Made by a program: the position numbers and the translations under genes
NCBI RefSeq assembly: GCF_002368415.1
Contig: NZ_AP018290.1
Location: 10,829,121 to 10,893,120, forward strand
Length of the DNA: 64,000 nucleotides
Origin: Calothrix sp. NIES-4105
GTDB taxonomy: Bacteria; Cyanobacteriota; Cyanobacteriia; Cyanobacteriales; Nostocaceae
Direction of reading: 5' to 3'
Shown here: in pieces, positions 25,761-37,517 of the stretch
How the letters are laid out: each line of letters opens with the position of its first letter
How positions within the stretch are numbered: position 1 is the stretch's first letter
Notes under the pieces: model-generated
Told to the model about the DNA's origin: nothing
What the model saw: the letters and a program-made list of their open reading frames with translations, nothing else
Database searches by the model: none

Positions 25761-26669
25761 TTAATGATTGGTTTCTAGTTTGTCTTTTTTATGGAAGTGA
25801 ATTCCTAGGAAAATGTCGTACAAAAATCCAAGGAAGTCTTTTTTGCTAAGAAATATTCCTAATGATTGAGGAGAACCTTTTTCATCGAGTGTAGGCTTCA
25901 TTAAATAATATGTAGGTTGGTACCTATACCAAGGTACTGAAGGCCACAGGTGATGAACTAAGTGATAATTTTGTCCCATGATTAAGATGTTGAGGACAGG
26001 GTTAGCGTAAACGCGCGCATTTTTCCAACGACTTTTTTCTTGAAATGGACGATGCGGCAAGTAATCAAAAAATAGCCCTAATGTTACACCTACAACAAAT
26101 GATGGGATAAACCAAAAATTTAGGATATACCCTAAGAACTGATGCTGAACTGATATATATACAATTACTCCAACAAATAAGCGGCTTAGGAACCATTCGA
26201 GCAGTTCGTAATTACGCCACAGGCGCCGCTTAAAGAAAAATATTTCGTGATATAAAAAGCGTACACCGATTAACCACAAAGGACCACCCGTTGAAACATA
26301 ATGGTCTGGGTCATCGTCATGGTCGTTGACATGGCTGTGATGCTGTAAGTGTACTCTCGTAAACACTGGAAAAGCAAAAACTAGCATCAACGCGCTGCAA
26401 TGCCCTAATACTGTATTGATGATTCGGTTACTGTGGGCAGATTGATGACACGCATCATGAATTACTGTACCCGATATGTGAAGGGCAAGAACATTTAAAC
26501 TAAAACATACCCAATGCTGCCATTCCCAAACCCAATAACCAAAGCAAGATATGATAACAATTCCCACTGCTCCCAAAAACATCAACAGTGTAGGATTAAA
26601 ACCACCTTCCGGCGTTAATAATTCCTTTGGTGGGATTGTCAGTGGCTTTGGTGCCTCCGACGTTAGCAT
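25761..26669 (-). CDS. crtR: Beta-carotene hydroxylase (fatty-acid-desaturase superfamily)
   Basis: A 302-aa di-iron membrane hydroxylase. The histidine boxes are HDACHQSAH, the HLQHHSHVNDHDDDPDH cluster and a C-terminal HLVHHLWP; this spacing and the length match cyanobacterial CrtR, which makes zeaxanthin and related xanthophylls. Four or so hydrophobic helices surround them. The frame is open further upstream, but AAGGAG stands 6 bases before the ATG at 26669, which also gives the family's usual N-terminus. It is divergent from pyk. Confidence 0.9.
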   Translation of the reverse strand: MLTSEAPKPLTIPPKELLTPEGGFNPTLLMFLGAVGIVIISCFGYWVWEWQHWVCFSLNVLALHISGTVIHDACHQSAHSNRIINTVLGHCSALMLVFAFPVFTRVHLQHHSHVNDHDDDPDHYVSTGGPLWLIGVRFLYHEIFFFKRRLWRNYELLEWFLSRLFVGVIVYISVQHQFLGYILNFWFIPSFVVGVTLGLFFDYLPHRPFQEKSRWKNARVYANPVLNILIMGQNYHLVHHLWPSVPWYRYQPTYYLMKPTLDEKGSPQSLGIFLSKKDFLGFLYDIFLGIHFHKKDKLETNH

Positions 26670-26875
26670 CTGTAACTCCTTAAAAGTGAAACAATTAAAC
26701 TGAATAGTACGACACAGTATGTCGGACAATAAAGTTTTGTGTACCAATATTAATTTAACTCATGATACATCAGCACCTCAATAAACGATATGATGCCAAA
26801 CTATCGGCAATAACAGACAGACTGTAGCGCTCGATTTTACCATTATTCCCAGATAGCTCCCTTTACCGACTCTTT

Positions 26876-28657
26876 ATGCAATTCAAAGACTCAATCCGCC
26901 GAACTAAAATTGTCGCTACGATTGGTCCTGCTACTAGCAGCCCGGAAATGCTCAAAGCCATTATCGAGGCAGGCGCCACCACTCTGAGATTAAATTTCTC
27001 TCACGGTTCCCATGCAGACCATCAGCGTAACATACGCTTGATTCGGCAAACTGCATTTGAACTAAATCAGCCAGTTGCTATCCTCCAAGACTTACAAGGT
27101 CCAAAAATCCGCCTCGGTAAGTTTGAAAATGGTTCGATTGTACTAGGTAAAGGCGACCGTTTTACATTAACAAACCGTCCGGTAGTCGGGACTCAAACTT
27201 CGAGTTGTGTTACTTATGATTACCTTGCTGATGAAGTCCCGACAGGCGCCCGAATTATGCTGGATGATGGGCGTGTAGAAATGGTCGTTGAAGAGGTCGA
27301 ACGCGAAAAAGGCGATTTGCACTGCCGCGTAACAGTTGGAGGTACGCTTTCTAATAATAAGGGCGTAAACTTTCCGGGTGTATACTTATCGATTAAAGCG
27401 ATGACCGACAAAGACCGCGAAGATTTAATGTTCGGTCTTGACCAAGGTGTTGATTGGGTCGCTCTTTCATTTGTTCGTAATCCCCAAGACATCATCGAGA
27501 TTAAAGAATTAATTGGAAGTACTGGTAAGCAAGTACCAGTAGTCGCAAAAATCGAAAAACACGAAGCTATCGAACAAATGGAAGCTGTTTTAGCTTTGTG
27601 TGATGGCGTAATGGTCGCGCGCGGAGATTTAGGTGTCGAATTACCCGCCGAAGATGTACCAGTGTTACAAAAACGTTTGATTGCCACTGCTAACCGTTTG
27701 GGTATTCCAATTATTACAGCTACTCAGATGCTCGATAGTATGGTTAATAACCCTCGTCCAACGCGCGCTGAAGTTTCAGACGTTGCAAACGCTATTTTAG
27801 ACGGTACTGATGCCGTTATGCTCTCGAATGAGACGGCTGTGGGTAAATTTCCGGTTGAGGCAGTAGCAACTATGGCACGTATTGCCGAACGAATGGAGCA
27901 AGAAGCAGCAGAAAACGCCAACGCTTTGAAAGTGCGCGATGCACGTCGTTCGATACCTAATGCAATTAGCCAAGCAGTCGGACAAATTGCTGAACAGTTA
28001 GGTGCATCAGCTATTATGTCACTGACTCAAACCGGATCAACAGCGCGTAACGTCTCCAAGTTCCGTCCACAAACTCCAATTTTAGCGGTTACTCCTCATG
28101 TTAACGTCGCGCGTCAGTTACAAATGGTATGGGGTGTTAAACCGTTACTTGTACTTGAATTACCTTCTACCGGGCAAACTTTCCAAGCGGCCTTAAATGT
28201 AGCATTAGAAAATAAATTAGTAGCTGAAGGTGATTTAATTGTAATGACTGCCGGAACGCTGCAAGGTGTCTCTGGTTCGACTGATTTAATTAAAGTTGAA
28301 GTTGTAACATCGGTAGTTGGACATGGCATTGGGTTAGGGCAAGGTTCAGTTAGTGGACGTGCGCGCGTTGCTCACAGTGGCATTGATGTTGGTAATTTTA
28401 ATCATGGTGATATTTTAGTTGCATCAGGTACTAACGCTGATTTTGTTGATGCTATCCGTAAAGCAGCAGGTATTATTACTGAAGAAGAAAGTTTAACTAG
28501 TCATGCGGCTGTGATTGGTTCGCGTTTAGGAGTACCTGTAATTGTAGGTGTTAAACACGCAACACAGGTTATTCGCGATGGCTTGATTTTAACAATGGAT
28601 ATGCAACGCGGGCTAGTTTATTCAGGCGCCGTTAACGGAACAGTAGTAACAACTTAG
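26876..28657 (+). CDS. pyk: Pyruvate kinase with C-terminal swivelling domain
   Basis: At 593 aa this is the long cyanobacterial pyruvate kinase. Catalytic regions include IVATIGPATSSPEMLKAII near the start, LRLNFSHGSHADH, D-L-Q-G-P-K-I-R, VPVVAKIEKHEAIEQM (catalytic Lys) and VARGDLGVELP. The last 100 residues (about 490-585; GDILVASGTNADFVDAIRKAAGIITEEESLTSHAAVIG) are a PEP-utilising-enzyme mobile domain carrying the TSHA motif. It makes ATP and pyruvate from PEP in glycolysis. Confidence 0.96.
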   Translation: MQFKDSIRRTKIVATIGPATSSPEMLKAIIEAGATTLRLNFSHGSHADHQRNIRLIRQTAFELNQPVAILQDLQGPKIRLGKFENGSIVLGKGDRFTLTNRPVVGTQTSSCVTYDYLADEVPTGARIMLDDGRVEMVVEEVEREKGDLHCRVTVGGTLSNNKGVNFPGVYLSIKAMTDKDREDLMFGLDQGVDWVALSFVRNPQDIIEIKELIGSTGKQVPVVAKIEKHEAIEQMEAVLALCDGVMVARGDLGVELPAEDVPVLQKRLIATANRLGIPIITATQMLDSMVNNPRPTRAEVSDVANAILDGTDAVMLSNETAVGKFPVEAVATMARIAERMEQEAAENANALKVRDARRSIPNAISQAVGQIAEQLGASAIMSLTQTGSTARNVSKFRPQTPILAVTPHVNVARQLQMVWGVKPLLVLELPSTGQTFQAALNVALENKLVAEGDLIVMTAGTLQGVSGSTDLIKVEVVTSVVGHGIGLGQGSVSGRARVAHSGIDVGNFNHGDILVASGTNADFVDAIRKAAGIITEEESLTSHAAVIGSRLGVPVIVGVKHATQVIRDGLILTMDMQRGLVYSGAVNGTVVTT

Positions 28658-28686
28658 TACTGTATATTATTATTTTTTGGCTTGTA

Positions 28687-28707
28687 GCACAGGCGTCCCG
28701 CCTGTGC
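28687..28707. repeat. GCACAGGCGTCCCGCCTGTGC hairpin
   Basis: A perfect short inverted repeat about 30 bases after the pyk stop codon. There is no following T run, so it is more likely a dispersed repeat or 3'-end stabiliser than an intrinsic terminator. Confidence 0.8.
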
Positions 28708-28898
28708 AGTAGTCAATAGCTAAATTTTACATATATTGCTGTCAATCAAAAAATAATTTTATTGTACTTATTAAGAATATTTAATTGAACAAGTTATATT
28801 TGATACTGTATAAATTAATTTGAATTATAATAGCAAGTTAGGGCTTGTAGTCAAAATTATCTGCAAGCTGCAATGCTCTAGAGCATACCCTAAAGTAT

Positions 28899-29025
28899 CT
28901 GACTTTTCACGTCTTGTAGAAAAACGCTACGAGTGAACCTAACCCCCCGACCCCCTTCCCTAAGAAGGAAGGGTGAGTATAACTACTCCCCTCTCCTCAT
29001 AGGAGAGGGGTTGGGGGAGAGGTTT
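28899..29025 (+). repeat. 126-bp dispersed repeat, copy 2
   Basis: Inverted relative to copy 1 at 24987-25112. It starts CTGACTTTTCACGTC and ends GGGGGAGAGGTTT. It lies 60 bases upstream of the hybrid kinase start and happens to be open in the kinase frame, giving a false 51-residue N-terminal extension (from 28933). Confidence 0.85.
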
Positions 29026-29085
29026 CCAACATACCGTCAAAAGTCAGCAAAGTATGAGTTTTTTTTTGCAAGCATCACCTATATT

Positions 29086-32000
29086 ATGATAAGTGTTCCT
29101 GGATACAATATTGAAAAAGAAATTTATAGATGTGCAAAAACTGTTGTTTATCGTGGGGTGAGGCAAAAAGATCAGCAACCTGTCATCATCAAAACTTTGA
29201 GAACAGATTATCCTTCTCTAAAAGATATTGCCCAGATAAAGCAAGAATATCAAATAGCGCAAAGCCTTAATATTATAGGGGTTGTAAAAGCCGAGGCACT
29301 GGTTACTTATGGCAACGGTATTGCTTTAATTTTAGAAGATTTTGGTGGGACATCACTCTCAGAAGTAATGACAGGCGCCCTTAAGTTAGAAGAGTTTTTG
29401 CATTTAGCTATTCAGTTAGCGTCCACTCTTGCTCAACTGCACCAAAGTAATGTTATTCATAATGATATTAAACCATCAAATCTGATTATTAATGAAACAA
29501 CAAAGGTAATAAAAATTACTGATTTTGGTATTGCTACATACTTATCTAAAGAACAAGGACGAAGTGACGCTAGTAATCAATTATTTGGAACGTTAGCTTA
29601 TATTTCTCCAGAACAAACTGGAAGAATGAATCGAGACGTTGACTCCCGAACCGATTTATATTCTTTGGGTGTAACTTTTTATGAAATGTTAACGGGAACT
29701 TTGCCTTTTGTTGGAAAAGACCGAATCGAACTAATTCATTGTCATATAGCAAAAATACCTACTCTCCCCCATCACATTAATACGGAAGTGCCGTTAGTTA
29801 TTTCTGAAATGGTGATGAAATTATTGGCTAAAACACCTGAAGATAGATATCAAAGCGGTTGGGGACTTAAAGCTGATTTAGAAAAATGCCTGACTTTGTT
29901 AGATAAAGGTGATATTGAATATTTCCAACCTGGTGAGCAAGAAGTAAAAGATAAACTTCAAATTCCACAAAAACTTTATGGTCGAGAAAAAGAAATAGCT
30001 AGCATCCGGAGTACGTTCGACCGTGTTCGACAAGGAACAACAGAAATGGTTTTGGTTGCAGGTTATTCAGGAATTGGTAAATCTGCTTTGGTTTCGGAGG
30101 TTCATAAACCAATAGTCGAAGCGCGCGGTTATTATATAGCTGGAAAATTTGACCAATTTAAACGTAATAAACCTTATAGTGCCATAATTCAAGCTTTTCA
30201 AGAACTAGTTCATCAATTGCTTACGGAAAGTTCCGAAAATTTACAAGATTGGAAAAAGCGACTTCTACAAGCTTTAGGAGAGAATGGACAAATTATAATT
30301 GACGTAATTCCCGAAGTCGAACTAATTATTGGAACTCAACCAAATGTACTTGTTTTAGGTACTACAGAATCTCAAAGTCGATTTAATTTAGTTTTTAGAA
30401 AATTTATTAATGTTTTTACAGCTAAAGAACATCCTTTAGTTCTTTTTCTTGATGATTTACAATGGGCTGACTCAGCTTCATTAAACTTAATCTATGTGCT
30501 AATGACATCTGATAGTAAATATTTGTTGCTGATTGGAGCGTATCGAAATAATGAAGTTAATGCTGCTCACCCATTAATGCTGACTTTAAATGATATTAAT
30601 TTATGCTGTGAGCTTAACGTTAGCCATAAAATTAATACTATCGCTTTAAATTCTTTAAGTCAAGACGATACAAATTGTTTAGTTGCCGATACCTTACACG
30701 ATTCTATTACGACTAAACCTTTAGCAGAGGTACTGCAAGCTAAGACAAATGGTAATCCTTTCTTCATAAATCAACTCTTCAAATCTTTGTACGAAGATAA
30801 TGTATTGTCATTTAATTTCAAGCTTGCTGCTTGGCAATGGGATATTCAGCAAATTGAAGAAATGGCAATAACTAATAATGTTGTTGAATTGATGGTAGGC
30901 AAAATCCAAAAGCTTGATGTCAAAACACAAAATGTTTTAACATTAGCAGCTTGTATTGGAAATAGATTTGACTTAAACGTATTGTCAATTGTTAATGAAA
31001 AGTCCCTTTCTGATACAGCAACAGCGCTCTGGGATGCATTAAAAGCAGGTTTAATTGTACCTTTGCATGATACTTATAAAATTCCTTTATTTTTAGAAGT
31101 ACAACAAGTAAAAACAAATAATTTGAAGATTAGCTATAAGTTTTTACATGACCGTGTGCAGCAAGCTGCCTATGCAATAATTCCAAAAGAACAAAAGAAA
31201 CATATTCATTTAAAAGTTGGTAGATTGTTATTAGAAAATACTAAACTGGATCAGATTGAAGAAAATATTTTTGAGATTGTCAACCAGATTAATATTGGCG
31301 CCGACTTAATTACCAGTGAATCAGAAAAACAAGAATTATCTCAATTAAATTTCATCGCTGGACAAAAAGCTAAAAATGCAATTGCTTATGATGTTGCTGT
31401 TAAATACTTACGAGCGGCGTTGTCAATGCTAAGAGAAGATAGTTGGCAATTTCGATATAATTTTAACTTTGAACTTTACAATACAGCAATACAAGTTGAG
31501 TATATTACCAGTAACTACACAGAATCTAACGCTTTAATAGATATAGCTCTAGAACACGCAAACAGTGCATTAGACAAAGCAACTATTTACAAAAATAAGA
31601 TTCATTATCATACAAGTCAAGGTGACTTAGCCGCAGCTATTGATACAGGCTTACTGGCTTTAGCCTTATTAGGAAATCCTTTACCTACAGATGCGAGAGA
31701 AATTAGTCAGATATCTGAGCTTTTACGTGAAGAGTTAACGTTTGAAACTAATCAAATCGTTGATTTAGTAAATCTACCAATCATGACTGATGCTTTTAAA
31801 GTCAAAGCTTTAAATATTTTAATTACCATTATACCACCCGTTTACTTTTACAAACCAGAATTATTATTACCAGTAATCTTGTTGATGGTGAGTTTATCAG
31901 TTAAATATGGTAATGCATCTGATTCGGCTTATGGTTATTGCTTATATGGGTTACTATTGTGTGGAAATCTGAATGATATAAATTCGGGTTATGAATTTGG

Positions 32001-35000
32001 ATGTTTATCTTTAAAAGTCTTACAAAATTTTCCAGGAGAACCGATAAAATGTCCTGTATATAAAGTATTTGCTAGCCATATTCAACCTTGGAAAGAACCA
32101 TTACGTGCGACACTAGAAAATTTTCGCTATTCTATTCAAACTGGACTCGAAACAGGAAACGCAGAATATTTGGGTTATGGCAGTGCAGAATATTGCATGT
32201 ACTTGCTTTTTACAGGAGAAAACTTAGAAAATGTTAGTAAAGAGTATGTAATTTATGAAGAACTTCTAAATAAAATTAATCAAGAGTTAATAACGTTTTA
32301 TATAAGAATTGGACAGCAAGCAGCATTAAATTTGTTAAGTCAAGCAGATAACCCTTGTATTCTTACTGGTGAAAGCTTTAATGAGGAAACAATGCTGCCA
32401 GTAATTATTGAAGCTAACTATAAAATATTGATATTTTGTTTTTACCTTTTTAAACTGATTTTGTCTTATTTATTTAGAGATTTTAACATAGCTCTCGAAA
32501 ATGCAAATTTAGCTGCGACACAACTCGATGGGGTTGTTGGAACTCTTTATGTTGCTCAACATAATTTTTATTATTCTTTGGCACTTCTAGCTAGGTATTC
32601 TAGTTTAGATAAAGATAAACAAGCACAAATACTGAAGCAAGTTACAGAAAATCAAGAAATGATGCAAAACTGGGCAAAACATGCTCCTTGTAACTTTCAA
32701 CACAAGTATGATTTAGTCAAAGCTGAAACCGCGCGCGTTTTGGGAGATGCTTTCACTGCGATGGAATATTACGACCGCGCGTCAACAGGAGCGAAAGAGC
32801 ATGGGTATACTCAGGAAGAAGCACTATCAAATGAGCTAGCGGCAGAATTTTACTTTGAGTTAAGAAGAGAAAAAATAGCTCAAACTTATTTAGCTGATGC
32901 TTATTATTGCTACGAGCGTTGGGGAGCCTCGGCAAAGTTAGATGATTTAAAATCAAGATATCCTAATATTCACAGTTATAGTAGGGAAAAGATAACTTTA
33001 AATTCGATATCAACAACTTCTAGCACTTCTCAAGAGCTAGACTTAGAAACAATTATTAAAGCTTCTCAAGCCATTTCTAGCGAAACTAATTTAGCACAAC
33101 TGTTAGAAAAATTAATGAGAATTGTCATTGAAAACGCAGGTGCCTCTACAGGAAAGTTAATTTTAGAAGACAATGGAAACTTATTAATAGAAGCTGATTT
33201 CGCCGTTGACAGAGACAAAGTAATCGTTAGACAATCTATACCAGTAGAAAGCAATCTTGTGCCTTTGTCTATAATCAATTATGTCGCTAGAACTAAAATA
33301 AAAGAAGGTGTGGTCTTAAATCATGCAGCTTTAGATCAGCGCTTAAACACTGACCCATACATAATTAACAAACAGCCTAAGTCTATTTTATGCACACCGA
33401 TTATCAATCAAGGTAAATTTATCGGATTGCTTTACTTAGAAAATAATCTCACAACAGGTGCCTTTACATCAGAACGTGTAAAAATTTTAGAAATCCTATC
33501 AGCTCAAGCAGCTATTTCTGTTGAAAATGCTTTACTTTTAACAAACCTAGAATTAAAGGTAGAAGAGCGAACACAAGAACTCAACGAAAAGAATTTACTG
33601 TTGCAACAAGCAAAAGAAATAGCTGATAGAGCAAATCAGGCTAAAAGTGAATTTTTGTCTAATATGAGTCATGAACTTAGAACTCCTTTGAATGGTATTT
33701 TAGGTTATGCACAAATTTTAAAAAGAAACACTCGGAGTTTAACTGGAAATGAGGCAATAATATCACAACACAATAATGGATTAAATGTGATTCATAAATG
33801 TGGTGACTATTTGTTAACACTAATTAATGATATTTTAGATTTGTCAAAAATTGAAGCTCGAAAAATGGAAATCAATAATACAAATTTTCATTTTCATAGC
33901 TTCCTCAATAGTATTTCTGATATGGTTCGTATTCGAGCCGAGCAAAAAGGCGTTAAGTATATTTTTAAACAAACCTTATTGCCCACGGTAGTAAAAAGCG
34001 ATGAAAAAAGGTTACGCCAAGTATTAATTAATTTACTAGGTAACGCGATTAAATTTACCGATACTGGAAGCGTCATATTCACAGTTGAAATTGTTCGACC
34101 ATTAATAACTAATCAAAAAACACTTAGTAATAAAAATAATAAAATTAGATTTAGTGTAGAAGACACTGGTTGCGGAATACCACAAGAACAGCTAGAAAAG
34201 ATATTTTTGCCTTTTGAGCAAGTTGTACATTTAAACCATAAAAAAGAAGGGACGGGTTTAGGACTAACTATCAGTCAAAGTATAGTAAAAATGATGGGTG
34301 GTACAATCACAGTTAAAAGCACACTTAATATGGGTAGTACATTCTGCGTTGAATTAGATTTACTAGAAGTCACTGAATTAACTAAAACTGCACAAAATGA
34401 GAATAGACAGATTATTGGTTACAAAGGTACAAAACGCCAAATTTTAATAGTAGATGATCAAGAGGATAATCGCGCGATACTTGCAGCGTTTCTGTCTGCT
34501 TTAGGATTTATAATTATCGAAGCTGTTAATGGTCAAGAAGCGCTAGATAAAACTATTGAGTATCGACCAGATATTGTATTTATGGATTTGGTGATGCCAA
34601 AATTAGATGGTTTTGAAGCAACTCGTCGCATTCGGCAAACACCCGAAATTAAAGATACATTTATAATTGCTAGTTCAGCAAGTGTGTTTGATTTCAATCA
34701 ACAGGAAAGTCGAAGCGCTGGATGTGATGATTTTCTTCCCAAACCAGTTTCTTTTGAAATGCTTTTAAAGCAATTGCACCAGTATCTAAAACTGGAGTGG
34801 GTATACGAACAAGAAAATCCTGAAAACACATTATCTATTGACACTCAAGAACAAATAATTGTGGTGCCTCCTCCTGAAGAACTAGCTATTTTGCAGGATT
34901 TAGCAAATAAAGGTAATATTAAGCGTATTTTAGAACAGTTGGCAAAAATTGAACAGACTGATGTACAATTTAAACTGTTCGTTCAAGAGTTGCAGCAGTT

Positions 35001-35064
35001 AGCTAAAAACTTCAAGCTTAAGCAAATACGCGAGTATATTAAGAAGTATTTATCAAAAGATTAA
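29086..35064 (+). CDS. HstK-type Ser/Thr kinase-AAA-GAF-histidine kinase-receiver hybrid
   Basis: A 1992-aa protein from ATG 29086. Domains in order are as follows. The Ser/Thr kinase (about 7-270) has the catalytic loop as HNDIKPSN (Asp127) instead of H-R-D, a DFG (TDFGIA) and a weak glycine loop. The AAA/STAND-like ATPase (about 300-600) has GYSGIGKS at 326-333 and [11 protein letters not shown] long helical, TPR-like middle (about 720-1310) is followed by GAF (about 1325-1480). The histidine kinase has SHELRTP (His1529) and the N and G boxes (about 1645-1760). The receiver (about 1785-1900) has Asp1834. Such hybrids in heterocystous cyanobacteria relay stress or nitrogen signals. The ATG start, not the open frame from 28933, begins the kinase fold. 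Confidence 0.93.
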   Translation: MISVPGYNIEKEIYRCAKTVVYRGVRQKDQQPVIIKTLRTDYPSLKDIAQIKQEYQIAQSLNIIGVVKAEALVTYGNGIALILEDFGGTSLSEVMTGALKLEEFLHLAIQLASTLAQLHQSNVIHNDIKPSNLIINETTKVIKITDFGIATYLSKEQGRSDASNQLFGTLAYISPEQTGRMNRDVDSRTDLYSLGVTFYEMLTGTLPFVGKDRIELIHCHIAKIPTLPHHINTEVPLVISEMVMKLLAKTPEDRYQSGWGLKADLEKCLTLLDKGDIEYFQPGEQEVKDKLQIPQKLYGREKEIASIRSTFDRVRQGTTEMVLVAGYSGIGKSALVSEVHKPIVEARGYYIAGKFDQFKRNKPYSAIIQAFQELVHQLLTESSENLQDWKKRLLQALGENGQIIIDVIPEVELIIGTQPNVLVLGTTESQSRFNLVFRKFINVFTAKEHPLVLFLDDLQWADSASLNLIYVLMTSDSKYLLLIGAYRNNEVNAAHPLMLTLNDINLCCELNVSHKINTIALNSLSQDDTNCLVADTLHDSITTKPLAEVLQAKTNGNPFFINQLFKSLYEDNVLSFNFKLAAWQWDIQQIEEMAITNNVVELMVGKIQKLDVKTQNVLTLAACIGNRFDLNVLSIVNEKSLSDTATALWDALKAGLIVPLHDTYKIPLFLEVQQVKTNNLKISYKFLHDRVQQAAYAIIPKEQKKHIHLKVGRLLLENTKLDQIEENIFEIVNQINIGADLITSESEKQELSQLNFIAGQKAKNAIAYDVAVKYLRAALSMLREDSWQFRYNFNFELYNTAIQVEYITSNYTESNALIDIALEHANSALDKATIYKNKIHYHTSQGDLAAAIDTGLLALALLGNPLPTDAREISQISELLREELTFETNQIVDLVNLPIMTDAFKVKALNILITIIPPVYFYKPELLLPVILLMVSLSVKYGNASDSAYGYCLYGLLLCGNLNDINSGYEFGCLSLKVLQNFPGEPIKCPVYKVFASHIQPWKEPLRATLENFRYSIQTGLETGNAEYLGYGSAEYCMYLLFTGENLENVSKEYVIYEELLNKINQELITFYIRIGQQAALNLLSQADNPCILTGESFNEETMLPVIIEANYKILIFCFYLFKLILSYLFRDFNIALENANLAATQLDGVVGTLYVAQHNFYYSLALLARYSSLDKDKQAQILKQVTENQEMMQNWAKHAPCNFQHKYDLVKAETARVLGDAFTAMEYYDRASTGAKEHGYTQEEALSNELAAEFYFELRREKIAQTYLADAYYCYERWGASAKLDDLKSRYPNIHSYSREKITLNSISTTSSTSQELDLETIIKASQAISSETNLAQLLEKLMRIVIENAGASTGKLILEDNGNLLIEADFAVDRDKVIVRQSIPVESNLVPLSIINYVARTKIKEGVVLNHAALDQRLNTDPYIINKQPKSILCTPIINQGKFIGLLYLENNLTTGAFTSERVKILEILSAQAAISVENALLLTNLELKVEERTQELNEKNLLLQQAKEIADRANQAKSEFLSNMSHELRTPLNGILGYAQILKRNTRSLTGNEAIISQHNNGLNVIHKCGDYLLTLINDILDLSKIEARKMEINNTNFHFHSFLNSISDMVRIRAEQKGVKYIFKQTLLPTVVKSDEKRLRQVLINLLGNAIKFTDTGSVIFTVEIVRPLITNQKTLSNKNNKIRFSVEDTGCGIPQEQLEKIFLPFEQVVHLNHKKEGTGLGLTISQSIVKMMGGTITVKSTLNMGSTFCVELDLLEVTELTKTAQNENRQIIGYKGTKRQILIVDDQEDNRAILAAFLSALGFIIIEAVNGQEALDKTIEYRPDIVFMDLVMPKLDGFEATRRIRQTPEIKDTFIIASSASVFDFNQQESRSAGCDDFLPKPVSFEMLLKQLHQYLKLEWVYEQENPENTLSIDTQEQIIVVPPPEELAILQDLANKGNIKRILEQLAKIEQTDVQFKLFVQELQQLAKNFKLKQIREYIKKYLSKD

Positions 35065-35164
35065 GTTATCAATTGTATAAAATTGATAGGATGTTTTGTT
35101 TAGATAATGAAACAATAAAAATAATAATATTTATTTAGGCTTATGGAAACAATAGGTATTAAAC

Positions 35165-36388
35165 ATGAGTGATTATATAGAACATATAAATCGTAATCAT
35201 AATAAAGTTGATGCTGGCATTATCGGTGCAACTATTTTAATTGCGGATGATACTCCTTACAATTTAGGAGTCTTGTTCGATTATTTGGGCGAATGCGGCT
35301 TTGAAGTTCTGCTTGCTGAAGATGGTGAAAGTTTACTTGAACAAGTTAAGTTCGCATTACCAGATATTATTTTGCTAGATGTGATGATGCCTGGAATTAA
35401 TGGCTTTGAAACATGTCGTATTCTAAAAGCAAATGAAGCTACAAGAGATATTCCAGTCATATTTATGACTTCACTTACTGATACTGTAGATAAGCTCACA
35501 GCTTTTAGTGTTGGAGCTATTGATTATGTTACTAAACCTTTAGAACATGAAGAAGTTTTAGCGCGCGTGACGACTCACTTGAAACTGCGAAACTTACAAA
35601 AGAAATTAGAAGAGCAGAACGAACGCTTACAGCAAGAAATTGAAGAGCGTTTAAGGATTGAAAAGGAAGTTAAGCAACTTAATGAAGATTTAAAAAGCAG
35701 AACTGTAGAGCTTGAAACAGTAAATCAAGAGTTAGAAGCTTTTAGTTACTCAGTTTCTCATGACCTTAGTAATCCATTGTCGATTATTAATGGTTACGCT
35801 TATATGTTACAAGAAAGCGAAGTTGTAAAACAAGATGTTGATGCTCAACATTCTGTCGCACGCATTCAATCAGCTGCTAAACGCATGGAGCAGTTGATTG
35901 AAGATTTGATGCATTTAAGTAAAGTAACCCGTTCTGAAATGCGTTTTGAGCCAGTTGATCTAAGTGAAATAGCATCTGATATTGTTGTTTTTTTAGAGCA
36001 AAGGGCGCCGGAAAGGAACATAGATTTTATCATTGCTGATAACGTAGTAGCTCAAGGAGATGCTCGACTATTAAGAATAGTCTTAGAAAATTTGCTTGGC
36101 AATGCGTGGAAATACAGCGGAAAAAAATCTCATGCACAAATAGAATTTGGAAAAACAACTGATTTGAAATTACCTACGTACTTTGTACGAGACAACGGTG
36201 TTGGATTTGACCAAACCTCAGCTAACAAACTATTTAGACCCTTTGTACGTTTACATAGCAGAAAACATTTTGAAGGTACTGGTATTGGATTAGCAACTGT
36301 TCAACGTATAATTCAACGTCACGGTGGACATGTATGGGTAGAGGCACAAATTGATGTTGGCGCCACCTTTTATTTTACTCTTCAATAA
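35165..36388 (+). CDS. Receiver-histidine kinase signalling protein
   Basis: A 407-aa cytosolic protein with an N-terminal receiver (about residues 20-140; phosphoacceptor Asp72 in DIILLDVMMPG; conserved Lys in YVTKPL). A coiled coil (about 140-190) leads into a HisKA domain with SVSHDLSNPL (His199) and a C-terminal HATPase (N box NLLGNAWKYSG; G boxes DNGVGF and GTGIGLA). It follows the 1992-aa hybrid by 100 bases on the same strand. It may receive a phosphate from that protein's kinase or receiver and relay it. The output is unknown. Confidence 0.93.
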   Translation: MSDYIEHINRNHNKVDAGIIGATILIADDTPYNLGVLFDYLGECGFEVLLAEDGESLLEQVKFALPDIILLDVMMPGINGFETCRILKANEATRDIPVIFMTSLTDTVDKLTAFSVGAIDYVTKPLEHEEVLARVTTHLKLRNLQKKLEEQNERLQQEIEERLRIEKEVKQLNEDLKSRTVELETVNQELEAFSYSVSHDLSNPLSIINGYAYMLQESEVVKQDVDAQHSVARIQSAAKRMEQLIEDLMHLSKVTRSEMRFEPVDLSEIASDIVVFLEQRAPERNIDFIIADNVVAQGDARLLRIVLENLLGNAWKYSGKKSHAQIEFGKTTDLKLPTYFVRDNGVGFDQTSANKLFRPFVRLHSRKHFEGTGIGLATVQRIIQRHGGHVWVEAQIDVGATFYFTLQ

Positions 36389-36424
36389 TTAAATTAGTCA
36401 GCAAATATTTTATAATTTTAGATT

Positions 36425-37513
36425 TTATATAAATTGTTTAAGAACTTCAACAGTTGCAAGTCCGGTTTTTTCCCAACTAAATTGCTTGGCTCTTGAAAGA
36501 CCTAGTTGAGAAAGTTGAACGCGCAATTCTTTATCACTTGCTATTTGTTGCATTGCCGCTGTTATTTCTTTTACATCGTATGGATTAATCAAAATAGCAG
36601 CATCACAAGTAACCTCCGGTAGTGAGGATAAATTAGAGGTTATTACAGGTGTACCGCACGCCATTGCTTCAAGGACAGGAAACCCAAACCCCTCCCATAA
36701 ACTCGGAAATACAAACGCAAGCGCGCGGCTAATTATCTTAGGTAACTCATCATAAATAACATAATCTAGAATTTTAACTTGATTTGTAATTCCTAACTCA
36801 GCTATTTGTATTTTTAATTTCGGTGTAAAACGTTTATCGGTTGGCCCTGCTAACCATAACTCATAATCTTGATAATTTGGTAAAGCGGCAAATGCAGCTA
36901 CTAGTCGATTAATGTTTTTATACTCATCGTGTCTTCCTAAATAAAGAAAGTAAGGTTTGTGAGCAATATCTTCAATTAAGTTTTGCTTAGGTTGAAAATG
37001 ATTAGTGTCGTATGCTAGTAATATTGGCGTCACTTTGCTTGCCCGAATTCCATAAAAATCAATAATATCTTTAGCTGTTGAATGTGAATTACAAATTATA
37101 TGTTGTGCTTGAGCGAGAATTTGCGGAACGTAATAGCGTGCGTAGTTAGTCAGGGGAGAACGCCAATTTGGAAACCGTAATGGGATTAAATCGTGAACTT
37201 GGACGATATAGCGACAGTTTCTTCTAAATAAGGGCGCCTCTGGTAAGGGAGAAAACAAGAGGGTCGCAGCTAGTTTTTGATAAATTCGCGGTAGTTGTAG
37301 CTGCGTCCAAATCAAACGCCTTAAATGTCCTTTTGAACCTTGAGCAGGTGTGAGATCATCTGGAACGGGATAACACTCAAACCCTGTATAATTTTTAGCG
37401 GTTAAAAGTGTTGGATTTAAAGATTTTAGATGCGGAAACAAATTTAGGGCATAGTTACTTATACCTGTAGGTTGAGAAAACACTATTGATAAATTAATTA
37501 ATAATTCGTTCAT
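36425..37513 (-). CDS. Glycosyltransferase family 4
   Basis: A 362-aa GT-B enzyme. The N-terminal Rossmann half includes SIVFSQPTGISNYALNLFPHL and VQVHDLIPLRFP. The C-terminal nucleotide-sugar half has YFLYLGRHDEYKNINRLVAAFAAL, the LAGPTDKRF turn and the family motif SLWEGFGFPVLEAMACGTPVITSNLSSLPEV (near 275-305). The E-x(7)-E type site fits retaining GT4 transferases that use nucleotide-activated sugars. Four bases separate it from the upstream GT2 gene, so they are co-translated. An exopolysaccharide or glycolipid role is likely. Confidence 0.93.
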   Translation of the reverse strand: MNELLINLSIVFSQPTGISNYALNLFPHLKSLNPTLLTAKNYTGFECYPVPDDLTPAQGSKGHLRRLIWTQLQLPRIYQKLAATLLFSPLPEAPLFRRNCRYIVQVHDLIPLRFPNWRSPLTNYARYYVPQILAQAQHIICNSHSTAKDIIDFYGIRASKVTPILLAYDTNHFQPKQNLIEDIAHKPYFLYLGRHDEYKNINRLVAAFAALPNYQDYELWLAGPTDKRFTPKLKIQIAELGITNQVKILDYVIYDELPKIISRALAFVFPSLWEGFGFPVLEAMACGTPVITSNLSSLPEVTCDAAILINPYDVKEITAAMQQIASDKELRVQLSQLGLSRAKQFSWEKTGLATVEVLKQFI

Positions 37514-37517
37514 TTAC

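Noticed and set aside
28933..29085. Extended N-terminus of the hybrid kinase
   Set aside because: The added residues are encoded by a dispersed repeat also present, inverted, at 24987-25112; the kinase fold begins at the ATG at 29086.
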